From assembly GCF_003369915.1 (NCBI RefSeq), contig NC_046676.1, forward strand, positions 17,528,001 to 17,592,000: a stretch of 64,000 nucleotides of DNA. The letters are read 5' to 3'. How positions within the stretch are numbered: the first letter of the stretch is position 1; each line of letters starts with the position of its first letter. The position numbers and the translations under genes are program-made. The stretch is from Drosophila miranda (taxonomy: Eukaryota; Arthropoda; Insecta; Diptera; Drosophilidae). Below the pieces are notes generated by a model. The model was given only the letters and a program-made list of their open reading frames with translations. It had not been told where the DNA came from and did no database searches. Shown here in pieces: positions 38,674 through 48,799 of this stretch.

Positions 38674-39435
38674 TCACGATGGGGATGGAGATTCCACTTC
38701 TACGCGAGGTGTAACCACCAAGACTTCATAGCTAGATGTGTTCACCTCCTGTCCGCGGTGCGGAATGTACATGACCTTGTGGGAGGGATGCACTTTTCCC
38801 AGTCTCTTGATGCCTTCGTAAACGCCGAGTCCAGTGTACGTCACCTCGCCAATCTCGGAATAACCTGTCGGTAGTGCGTTTGGGGGGTAACTGCCAATGG
38901 AACCAGGTACCCACTCGTGATCGCAGTCGGTCAACACCAGGACCTCCACCCCTTCGATAAGCCTATAGGAGCGGCAGCTCCAAGAGCCAAACGCTGCCTT
39001 CTTCTGGGGCGCATAGCTCGCTGGCAGCAGATCGTCGTTGAAGTAGCCACGGGCTACATATGTGGGCAGACCATCCTCATCTGTGCCACACTGAATGGCA
39101 CCTTCCGGTGCGTTGTATGCGTCCCGGGAACTGTTAATGTCGAGGTCCATAGGTACCCATTGAACAGGCTGCTTTGGTGGCTCTTGGTCGTCGAGCTCCG
39201 TGCGCTCGGCGAAATTTAGATAAATTCGATGAATGCGGTTCCGATGGCAAGTGGCCCGGCACTGGGGACACGTCGGGGATCTTCCAAGCCAGCGCGTCAG
39301 GCACTCCCTGTGAAATACATGGCCGCAACTGGCAGTGGAAAAAATAATGTCGTTTGCCCGGTAGAATTCGTTACAGATGCCACACAGAACGTTCAGAGAC
39401 GGAGAAGATTCATTCGGAGCTGTTTCGCCCTCCAT
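38674..39435 (-). CDS. RING-H2 finger fused to two DM9 domains
   Basis: A single-exon gene of 253 aa. Residues about 19-60 are a RING-H2 finger (CGICNEFY, CGHVFHREC, CPQC), followed by the extension CHRNRIHRIYLNFAE, very like the equivalent part of nopo (CTTRHIWRVYFNLAN). Residues about 95-245 hold a tandem pair of DM9 repeats (DUF3421): the first around DGLPTYVARGYFNDDLLPA to VEVLVLTD, the second from NALPTGYSEIGEVTY to PHRGQEVNTSSYEVLVV. DM9 proteins in flies and molluscs bind mannose-type sugars or respond to infection. The RING implies E3 ubiquitin ligase activity, so a ligand-reading ligase is possible but inferred. The Drosophila counterpart may be CG10916, from memory and not verified. 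Confidence 0.88.
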   Translation of the reverse strand: MEGETAPNESSPSLNVLCGICNEFYRANDIIFSTASCGHVFHRECLTRWLGRSPTCPQCRATCHRNRIHRIYLNFAERTELDDQEPPKQPVQWVPMDLDINSSRDAYNAPEGAIQCGTDEDGLPTYVARGYFNDDLLPASYAPQKKAAFGSWSCRSYRLIEGVEVLVLTDCDHEWVPGSIGSYPPNALPTGYSEIGEVTYTGLGVYEGIKRLGKVHPSHKVMYIPHRGQEVNTSSYEVLVVTPRVEVESPSPS

Positions 39436-40278
39436 GTCTCACAAAACAGTAACAAGTAACAGTCGGATCGGATCGGAAAGCGGAGTTCCTTAAATTTCAC
39501 AATATTTTGATACTTTAATTATTGTTGACGAGAGCTTTGGGAAGCACCATACCGGTACGATGAAATCATGGCATGCAATACTATCGTCACTATACCATAA
39601 ATGTATACTGTATGCTGATGAGCTTTCGTGCGGGCGAAAACAGCTGAAGGAAGAAAGAAGAAGAAATAAGCTGATTCAATAGGCGCTAGATTCAAACCTG
39701 TTTTAAAATTCTTTACAACAAAGCATCTTTTTGATTGATATAACGGCAAATTTTCAAAACTACAGGAACAAAATATAATCGGTCGATGTAATCCGATCTT
39801 TAGGAGGAATATATAAATCAACCTTATTTTTTGTACATACTTTTCTAAGATATACTGTGTAAAGAAGAAACGATTCACACGATTCAGTGACATCTATAAG
39901 TAGGCGGTCTGAATGAGAAAAGAACAGGGCTTTTAGAGCTTTCTAGCTTTCAGAGAAATCCAGAACGCGAGCTGTGCAAATTTCTAGCGAATGACGAGCC
40001 GTAATTTATTGTAGGCAGTATCACAATCCACTTGAGAGTTATACAACCCAAATCAAAAGGAGTATTTTCTGCCGCGTTTTCCGAATTTAATTTCATTCCC
40101 TGGAGTATTCTGTACTTTTAAAACTTTTTGTGCTGCCAGCTGGCTTATGAAACTAGCCTACGGATAAGACGTCCTAGAGAATGTTCTTTCGGTATAGAAT
40201 AAACAGTTAATGCCACTTAACATTCAAGACACTAAAACATATTTATTTAAATTTGGTATAACGTAAAGCACAAGTTAA
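39436..40278. other. intergenic DNA between RING-DM9 and Hr51
   Basis: Promoter-proximal sequence of the RING-DM9 gene (GGATCGGATCGG near 39461) and the presumed Hr51 3' UTR. No coding signal is seen. Confidence 0.5.
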
Positions 40279-43200
40279 CTAGTTCTTATACATGTCACAG
40301 AGCACCTTTTCCATTGGCGTGTTGCCGATTGTGCGCTGAAAGTAGATAGATTCAATCTTGTGGGAGCTAATCATGCGCAGAAGAGGCAGCATCAGGAGGA
40401 GTCTTCCGAACCGTGCAATTTGAGCTGGGAACTGCGTTTTGGTGTGCTGCGACAACATAACCTGTTTAAAGTAGAGTATACATATTTAGATAGTCCGAAT
40501 TTAGATACCAAACGGCTCTGGCTGGTCTCTTACATGGGCCTGATCCTGAAGATTCTCTATTTGTGCTGGGTCCTTAAGGCCACGGGTCTCGGGTCGGAAT
40601 AGCACAATTGCCTTCAGGCAAGCGAATTCAGCTGGATCCACCAGTACAGCTTTGTATTTGCAGAAGATTTCGTGTAGAGTTCGAACATCGGCTGCCAGCT
40701 GACCAACGACAATATCGTTACGAACTACCAACACTCGTAGGCCAATTGTGCTCAAACTTACCTCCTCTTTTGTTGTGCAAGTATCACCGTTTGCGTTGTT
40801 CTCCAAGTTATTGCAATGCTCGGCCACAGAGAAGAGCGCGCACCCAGTGGGGTCCAAGGGGATGCACCACTGAATGGCGTTCAAGAGGAACAGCTCTGAC
40901 CAGGACTCCTCCAGCAGGATGACCTGAAAAAGCAATCAAAGTTGCAACTTACTTACTTACATTGTTATGGGCTACGCTACCTGATCCCGGAACGAGAGAC
41001 GGGCAAAGCTGGGAAGGTTCTTGGCCCACTTCACGGCCATGAAAAGAAGTCTAGCACTCGTTTCGTAGACCGTTTCATGCTGGTGAGCATATAGGTTAGG
41101 CGACATGAACTGGGGCATGATGAAATTGGAGTCGGATCTGCTGCCTGTGTGCGGCTCCTCATCGTTGGTCACATCAATAGAATCGTCTGAAAGACCAAAC
41201 AAAATTGATGGTATACGGGCTGGAACTCGTAAAAAATAGAGAGACCCACCATCATTGTCGTTCTCTAGTGTGGGACTGGAAGAGCTGACGGAGGAGACGC
41301 TGCCACCGGCGTTGTTCTTTTCGTTGGTTGCTTCCGGCGCTGGGGAACTGGGATCAATCGAATGGTTACTGCTCGAGTTGGTCGAATGGGAGACATTGCC
41401 GCGGCTGGTCAGCTCCATGGCCATTCCATACACAGCCTTCTCCTTTGGCGAGTGGTGCACTCCGGCGGCATTGAACATGGGAAAACTGGCGCTGCTCATG
41501 TGATTCGCCGCCAGCTGCATGGAGGAGGTGAGGTGGTTGTGGTGCAGTAAACGTCCTGGGGGCAGGCTGCCTAGCGCTGTTCAAGTTGTAAGAGAATCAA
41601 ATGAGTTTTTACTGAGAACTAAGAGTCGAATGGAAAGGCGACTACTCACAGGGCGGTGGCAGCAGTCCGGAACCGTAGCAGGGAGGCGATAGTAGCACGG
41701 GTGGTCTGCAAATTGGAGTTACCCAGAGATTTGGGCGGTTAGACAGTGAGTTATGCAAATGACAGCACAGCCACAAATACACACAAACACACACGTTGAG
41801 ACTTACCCAAAAACACCGACGGCAACGGCCGCCTCGCGCAAAGCCCGGCCGTGTTCCATCTCCCTCAGCGTCTCCGGGCGTATAGTGGCCGTGTTTCGTG
41901 GCTGTCGCTCATTTTGCACCGCTGTAATTGGAAAACAAATGCAACTAACATGAGTACTCCAGATCTAAATCGTCCTCGAATATCTCGCAGGTCGCCACGC
42001 AGCAGGAAGGCAAAACACGCCCAATCGAGGTGTGCGGACGCTTCGGACGACAAGACGTGTCCATAATGAGGAAATGTCACACTGATAAAATTGCTTCATG
42101 CCTCACAGGTACGGCCCACATCAGCTCTTGCTGAGCCGTGTTTTCCCGCCGCTTCTCATCAGCATATACACACAGCTTCGCCAGAGCAGCGCCCGCCCCG
42201 TCAGGCCTCAGCCATTCATAGTAAATTGGTTTTGTGGTCACGTGCCGCTCACGCCTACAAATTGTTTTCCCATTTGTTGATGCAATTTTACCGCACAATG
42301 AGGCTGCCACAGAGCTACTACTTCGCTAATAATGGCGGATCGGCAGGGGGCTACGAGTATTTTGCATATCCCACGCATAATTTATGGCTACATTACGAAA
42401 GGAGCAACAATAGAGTTTGAATAGTGGGGTGCCAAATCAGATGTTTGAAATAATGAAGTCAATCTCAAAGAAGAAGCCTCTTACGATATGCCGCGGAACT
42501 CGAAGATACGAGAACACAGATAACGCAGAATCATAGAGAACATCCAGTATATACTATACCTATCATGTGCTTACTCATTCCCCCTCTCTATCTCTCACAC
42601 ACACTCCGCTCACACACTCCGCTCTGGCGGATATATAACTGCTGCTGCTGCCGTAACATTACCGAACACATCAGTTCGTCCCTTTTGCGAGAGAGATATA
42701 TACATATATACGAATTACGAGAATTCTGTATAAATAGATTGTATAATTTAAATCAATCACCAACGCACTTATACTGACTGAGTGCAGGGTATAAAAGTAG
42801 AGCCGCTGCCCTTGCCTGCTTATGACTGCAGCAAAAACCAGGTATATCTTGGTTATACCTTATGGAACTATGTAGAGGGGAACCCAACCGACTTTAGTTT
42901 GGTTATCGAAGTTTGGAAAATATAATTTTTAAAGATATCGAGCTGTGTACAAAGAGTGATGTTACTGCAGTATACGATTCTACCCACAGCCACCTATTGA
43001 GAGAAATGTTATTGAATTTCTGGCGAACCTCCGACTTGGGTTGTTACGAGGAGCGCGTTGTAAAAACGGCAGACCCTGCACCCGTGTCTGCCTCGCAACA
43101 AAGCGACAAAACTTTCATTCGACATAATCAATGAGGGTTCACTCAAGTGGCAGCTCTAAAGCTGCGCAAAATCTGTCAAAGACAACAAGCAGCAGGTAAC

Positions 43201-46013
43201 AAATCAATTGGGTGAGCAATATGTAAATAAGGCCCACCCGCACTGGATGGGACGGGGACCCGCGGGGACCCATGGGTACCCACCCCGAGGAAGCGTGCTC
43301 CGTAGTTGCTCTTCCCGCTGGCAGAGCGTGTGAAAGGGGTATGGAAGTGGAAGACCAGAAGACCAGAAGACCAGAGATGTGTATATTTACTTAGAGTGGA
43401 ACCGGGCACGTGTGCACAGGCTTTTGCGGTTCTGCTCTGTTCTGTTCTGTTCTGTTGAATACCAATTAAACGTGCTTCACTTCATTAGAGCGATGGGTGA
43501 TGAGTGCTGCTGATAGATGTTAATAGAATAGAGAAGTAGTGACAGCCACCTACCGTCCTTGTTCATTCCCATTTGAAGGCACTTCTTGAGCCTGCAGGCC
43601 TGGCATTGATTCCGATGTGCCTTGTCGACGATGCAGCGTCCCGTGCCCGCCTGGCAGCTGCAATCAAAATATAGTAAGTATGTGAGGGTGAGAGAGGCAT
43701 TCATCGATTAGAGAGTAGAGTACGGAGGAAAGCACCAGTTGCCAGGCATAATTAAGTTATTCGCCTCCTATCCTCCCGCAGATAACGAGATTTGTCGTGT
43801 CAAAAATTGCAACATTTGTCAAATCCGACCGGAGCAGAACACAAAGGAGCAGACTAACACCAACGTCAACGGACCGGAATGCCAGCCGCCAATAGACGGA
43901 GGACAAAAGCACTTCAGAGTCTGTGCTTTAGTTCGTCAGCAGGCAGCAAAAGGATCCATCCACTATCCACAATCCGCAACCTTCTCTTCCATCGACCTTT
44001 CGGTCTTTGTTCGCCGCCTCTCCTACTGGTCCTCTGCCCTTTGCACTTGCGGAACATAATCAAATCAAGCCCGAGAGGGCATGTGCTGTGCCCGTTAGCC
44101 ACTATGTATGACTCCGTGCCGCAGAGCACCACCCAACCATCCAACCATCCAACCATCCAACCAGTCGCCAGTCGGACCACTTTAGCTTAGTGTCTAGTCA
44201 TCACTGCCTCTCCTCGCACTCTAAGCCCGTGCCAAAACTCAAAGATGGACAATTTCCTACCGAATTCCAACTGTTATCCCGTTTTATGTGTTTTTTGGCG
44301 CCTCTGCTAATATCAACTAACTCACAAAGCACTTAAGTAAATGTATCCAGGAAATACTATTCGTATTCTTACGAGTCTATCCACTTAAAATGTACACATT
44401 TTTATGCAAATTAGCTGGTCTTCGTAAACAAATTATGAAGATTGAATCAATTTGTATGGTCTATAAAAAAGTACAATAATATTTTACAACCAACTCACTT
44501 CCAACTATCAGAAAATTCAGTAAGAGTGAGAAAAACACGTCATGTTTGCCAAGAGATTTATACATCCTATATTTTGAGCATCAGATCAACTTTCGGGCCT
44601 TGATGGGAAAAATCATTTTGTTTCTAAGGACAATTGAAATGAAAACGTTACAGATTGCAATTTAATCAAACAATTTTTGTCACCAGCCTCCCAAAAGAAA
44701 TTCCTTCAGCTAAGCTCGAAAGTTCTGATTGGAAACAATTGATTATAATTGAAAACGACTTAATGGGAGCAGACCACCAGAGACGACGACATAGAAGCGA
44801 CCACCCCTTGGTCTCCTTGGCCTGGCTCCGATTGACTATAACAAATATCGAAAAACATGTCACGTCGGAGAGAATATACACTAGCCCTCCGTTGGTCTAT
44901 TCCAGCAGTCAGTGTATCGAGTCATCCCTTCGGTCTCTCACAGGGGAGAACAAGAACATTGCTCTATTTTGCTTAAAGCCGAGCAGAACCCGCCCCCTTT
45001 TTGACTTTGTTGCGATTCGGCTTAGGCCGATGGCAGACTGTGGGCAAAGATTTTGGGATCTGTGAGGGTTCTGGGGACTGGGTTCTGGTCGGGCGGGTCA
45101 CATTTGGCCAAGTGTTTTGCGCTTAAGCCCCGCATATCAATCTCAGGGGACCGCCAGGATACAGAGATTTCGACGTTTGTGATTTACCGTGCATTCTGGG
45201 AGCCGCAAAGCAAATATACATTACTGTATCATAATTTTTGGTAGGCCAGGCCTAGCATTGATTGTCTCATCTCAGGGTATGGCAAGAAAAAACAGCGAAA
45301 AAACCAAATCTTTTAACGAAATCAGCACTTTAAATTCAATTACATTTTAAGCTTCAGTGCGGAGAAAATACCAGCCGCTTCGCACATGATGCCCAGCACT
45401 GTGCCCACGATACCCACGATATCTGCGAGGGCGCATTCAAAAGTTGACTCTCAAATCCTAAAGATTTGAATAATTGTAATGAATTTGGAAGCGTTTTGTA
45501 ATCCGCCAGACGGTCCTCATGGCACAGAGGCCCACAGTCCACAGTCCACCCCAAACCAAGAGTCTCCCACTTTTAACAAATGTTGCAACGTTTTTATGCG
45601 AATGGGCGGATTTCGGACTTTAGTGCTTGCTACCTACCGATAAATGAGCTTCCTCCTCACGCTGCGCTTGAAAAAACCGGAGCAGCCGTTGCAGGCGAGG
45701 ATTCCGTAGTGCTTGCCCGAGCTGGTGTCGCCGCAGACCACACAGATGAGTCCCAGGTTCTGGCCTTTGATTCGGGACATCGTTGACTGTTCCGCCGAAG
45801 ACGCCGACTGGTTGGAGGTGGCCGCCGCAGCCGCCGCCGCTGCTGCTGCTGCTGCTGCTGCAGCGGCACTGTGGTTCCAGCTGAGGAGACGACCCGCAGA
45901 AACGGGAGGAGCTGGAGGGGCTCCAGAAGAGGCTGCCACTGTCGGTGGGGTTGGTTGTCCGTGCATCGGGGCTGGCGGTGGTGTGTAGCAGTTGCGCTGC
46001 GGACTGTGCAGCT
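40279..46013 (-). CDS. unf: nuclear receptor unfulfilled/Hr51 (PNR class), N terminus not located
   Basis: Nine exons on the minus strand: 45638-46013, 43554-43657, 41807-41921, 41650-41705, 41250-41576, 40981-41186, 40762-40923, 40534-40698 and 40279-40461. They give 564 codons in frame. The first listed exon opens at an acceptor in phase 1, so at least one upstream coding exon is missing from this model. After a Pro-rich and a poly-Ala stretch, the two zinc fingers are split by an intron after RRKLIYR: finger 1 has P-box CNGCSGFF, finger 2 reads [17 protein letters not shown]. An NR2E3-type hinge ([17 protein letters not shown]) follows, then a Ser-rich linker and a complete ligand-binding domain ending [11 protein letters not shown], where the AF-2 helix lies. 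In flies unf controls mushroom-body axon development and clock neuron function. It acts in the nucleus as a DNA-binding regulator. Confidence 0.93.
42779..42800 (+). promoter_or_regulatory. isolated TATAAAAG element in an Hr51 intron
   Basis: GGGTATAAAAGTAGAGCC lies on the strand opposite Hr51. No supported gene follows; a 73-codon frame about 120 bases downstream shows no family resemblance. It may belong to an old repeat or be chance. Confidence 0.2.
45340..45422 (-). other. exon-like hydrophobic segment inside an Hr51 intron
   Basis: On the minus strand, directly after a good acceptor (CCTCGCAG), a frame reads [20 protein letters not shown] and ends ALKLKM with a TAA stop. It looks like the last transmembrane helix and basic tail of a small membrane protein. 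About 150 bases upstream another frame reads [20 protein letters not shown], also hydrophobic, but no splice joins the two in frame. It could be the end of a small nested gene, an alternative Hr51 terminal exon, or a decayed gene. Confidence 0.3.
45813..45870 (-). repeat. GCC/GCT trinucleotide tract coding poly-alanine in Hr51
   Basis: It encodes about 17 consecutive alanines before the DNA-binding domain. Such tracts vary in length between Drosophila species. Confidence 0.85.
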
Positions 46014-46015
46014 CT

Positions 46016-47830
46016 GCAAAGGTCGAGTAATAAAAAATCACTTATGTAGTTTATTTGAATTAAATTTCAATTTGTCAACTTCTCTCGGATGTGGTTAGGT
46101 GATGGTAGGGGTAGGGGTAGGGGGTAAATGGGTGCCCGGGACCTGCTGATCTTATCCCTGCGTAGCGACATTGACGCCCTGTAATCCGCAAATATATTTA
46201 CACATTCAATTAGGGTGCCATTAAGCCAAACGGCTCTCGACTCGGCCTCGTCTCGGATGGTCTCGACTCGTGCCGAGCAATCTGTGCGCAAAATTTGCCT
46301 CAGGGGACGATTGTTTTGCCATCACACCCTAATTTGATTGTAGTTTCCTTACTGATTTTTTGATGCACTTAACCCTCGACGAGGCGATGCCAGGCCACAT
46401 TTGTTACTCTCGCCACTTGGCTGTGCGCCCGACCGTTTGGGTTTCTTGGCTTCAAGTCCCTTGCCCTGCCCTGGGTCGCCGCTGGACCTGCCCATGGACC
46501 GGCATCCACCAACTGGCACGCCACTGCTGCGGTCTAATGCCCGGGGATTAGCGTCATATGCTTGCATTTTCCGACGTTCCATCTTTGTTAATTTTATGGA
46601 CTCGTTGAAATTCACTTTGGCGTGCTCCTGACAAAAGTGTTAAGAGCGCTCCCAGGCTGTGGTATGAATTTGGAAATTTTAGCGCCCTGACTTGAGTCTA
46701 ATTCAATTTCGTGATTATCATAAATTGAATTTGCAAGACCATTCGTGCATTCCATCGGAAGGTTGTGGAGTCGATTTGATTTGATTAGTTTTCTGCGATT
46801 GTTCTATACATAATATGCATAACAATGTAGCACATAAATATTTCTGATCGGGATGAGTAGTCCGATCGTATAGATCATTGGCGGGGGTTGGAGGGATCGG
46901 GCTAATACATCGGACTGAAACGGTGCTCTGTCTTGGAGCCGGTTATCACATCCACCGTCCACCCCACGCACACCATCAAAACCGCAAAAATTAACAACCT
47001 AATTGATCTGCAAAGGCGGCAGAAAGTAGGAATTTGGAGGTCGACATGTCAAGTGCTACTTGTTTGTAGGTAAGAAAAAAACCAACAATCAAATGCAACA
47101 AAAAAATACGTAAAGGGCATTATCACGTTCTTTAGTAAATGGCTTGTGAAAACATAATTACTCCGTTGCCTTTTTGTGTTCTCCCACGATTTAATTAAAT
47201 TATATTAAAAAAAGGTTCCACATTTAACAAGTACAATTTTTATATGCTTTCACTGAGAAGCAGTCAAAAGGGAAGCAGCTTAAACAAAAAAGATATAATG
47301 TATCATCTCGAACGGGGTCAAGGGGAATATTAAAAATGGCCAGAAGCCGTCCGTCCGTGTGCCTCTTTCTATGATTATTGTTATATTTCATTATATTACT
47401 TTTGCGGTTACATTACTACATATTTTCAAATCACGCAGTAAGATTTTGACAAAATCGGACCACTTTATGAGGAGGGTCATGATAGCAGCTTAACAGCCAG
47501 CTGCTAAAATACCGACTTATTGGCCGTCTAATATATAATATTGTTCAAAATATCGCTGTGATCCGAAAAGTCAATAAAATAATATTTTAGAGATACGGGT
47601 TTCCGATATGAGAAACCTAAACGTCTGTACGTCTCAATAGGATAATAATTATAGTCAGAACTCGTCCAACATGGGCCACAGCTTACACTCCTGATTCGGA
47701 AGCTAAATCCAAAGGCCGTCCCGTTCCCGACCGTTGTTTTAGCCTTTATCAAGCTTTGGCCAAAACAGTTTGACGACCCGTAAGTCACTAGAAACCTGTA
47801 CTTTTCATTGGTTCGTACGATATTGTAGTA
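46016..47830. other. upstream Hr51 intronic or intergenic DNA
   Basis: No coding exon could be supported. The missing N-terminal Hr51 exon could be here or further right, beyond the transposon block. A short frame at 46349-46615 (-) has no conserved features. Confidence 0.4.
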
Positions 47831-47834
47831 ACTC

Positions 47835-48175
47835 TCTATCTCTATTGCAACAAAGTCTTATTGAATCTATGGAAAAATGATTTTGTAACATTAACTGGGA
47901 CTCTGATCCCAATAGGTCCCTTATAGGCCAATCTTCATTGCATCATCGCAGAGTGTGCAATGGTTTTATGCTTATGCCCAAGCTCCTTCTCGGGATTGTG
48001 GACTCCAAAACTCTTTTGGGTCAGACTGACTTTGTGGTTCCTTCAGGACCTACCCGTACTCTCCGGCCTATCCGTTTAACCTTACGTATGATCCTATTAG
48101 AGTCCTTCGTCATAATTACAATACCCTCTACCATTCCGTATACCCGGAAATATCCCTTAAAACTATAGCTTGTAA
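47835..48175 (+). mobile_element. LINE fragment (3' end of ORF2), plus strand
   Basis: The translation, with frameshifts, matches the C-terminal part of the LINE at 54.9-57.5 kb: SLIESMEK, then SLHHRRVCNGF, then LLGIVDSKTLLGQTDFVVPS and GPTRTLRPIRL. The frame is broken near 47930 and only about 340 bases remain. It is in the opposite orientation to the two longer copies. Confidence 0.75.
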
Positions 48176-48316
48176 TATTTACCATCATCGTGAATCATCA
48201 AATTTGTAAAACTGTTTTCTGTTTTCTTATCCCCTTCTACATTTCCCTTAATGTTAATATGTTAATCTTCAGCAACAACAAAATATCCAAATCGGAAATT
48301 GTATCCATTCTAAAGG

Positions 48317-48760
48317 TCACCAATTGATTTTTATAGAAATAAAGATATAGACAATCGGAATGAACTGGTGCAGATTTTCGGACGTCTCTAGGAAGTGTTC
48401 TCCGAACTGGACGATTACAAGTACAAGAGGGACCTGGAGATAGCCTTCTCCTCCTCGAAGATTGCCTCTGTTTGTCGGTCCAGGATCTAGGAGAACCTTG
48501 ACGATGACCACTTGTGTTCCGAGCTCCGAATATAGCAAATTTATGTGCTCAATAATAGTCATAATGTTCTTTGGACGTTGACATGCAATGACTGCATCTT
48601 ACAAGAGGCGATGCAGTTACTGCACCGTCAAGTGGCCCGTGTGACACCAGCAGAAGGCTGTTAGGCAAAACGCAGCCCTCCTCCCGCCCAACCGACCGAG
48701 GGGCGCTGCCGCATGACGCGCGGTGCGTAGCCGAACCAAACGCGAACATGCAAGAAAGAT
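48317..48760 (+). pseudogene. decayed coding-like sequence, family unknown
   Basis: On the plus strand a frame reads NELVQIFGRL, stop, EVFSELDDYKYKRDLEIAFS, then SSKIASVCRSRI, stop, ENLDDDHLCSELRI, stop. It is protein-like between isolated stop codons, suggesting an old coding fragment of a transposon or a host gene. A GC-rich segment follows (48600-48750) that is unlike the neighbouring AT-rich DNA and may be another transposon end. Confidence 0.3.
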
Positions 48761-48799
48761 AGCTATTAGACTAACATTCGAGGAAAATTAGTACTAAAC

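Noticed and set aside
47528..47788. 86-codon minus-strand frame (GFSYRKPVSLKYYFIDF)
   Set aside because: Mildly protein-like but no family recognised, AT-rich, and adjacent to transposon debris; not enough to call.
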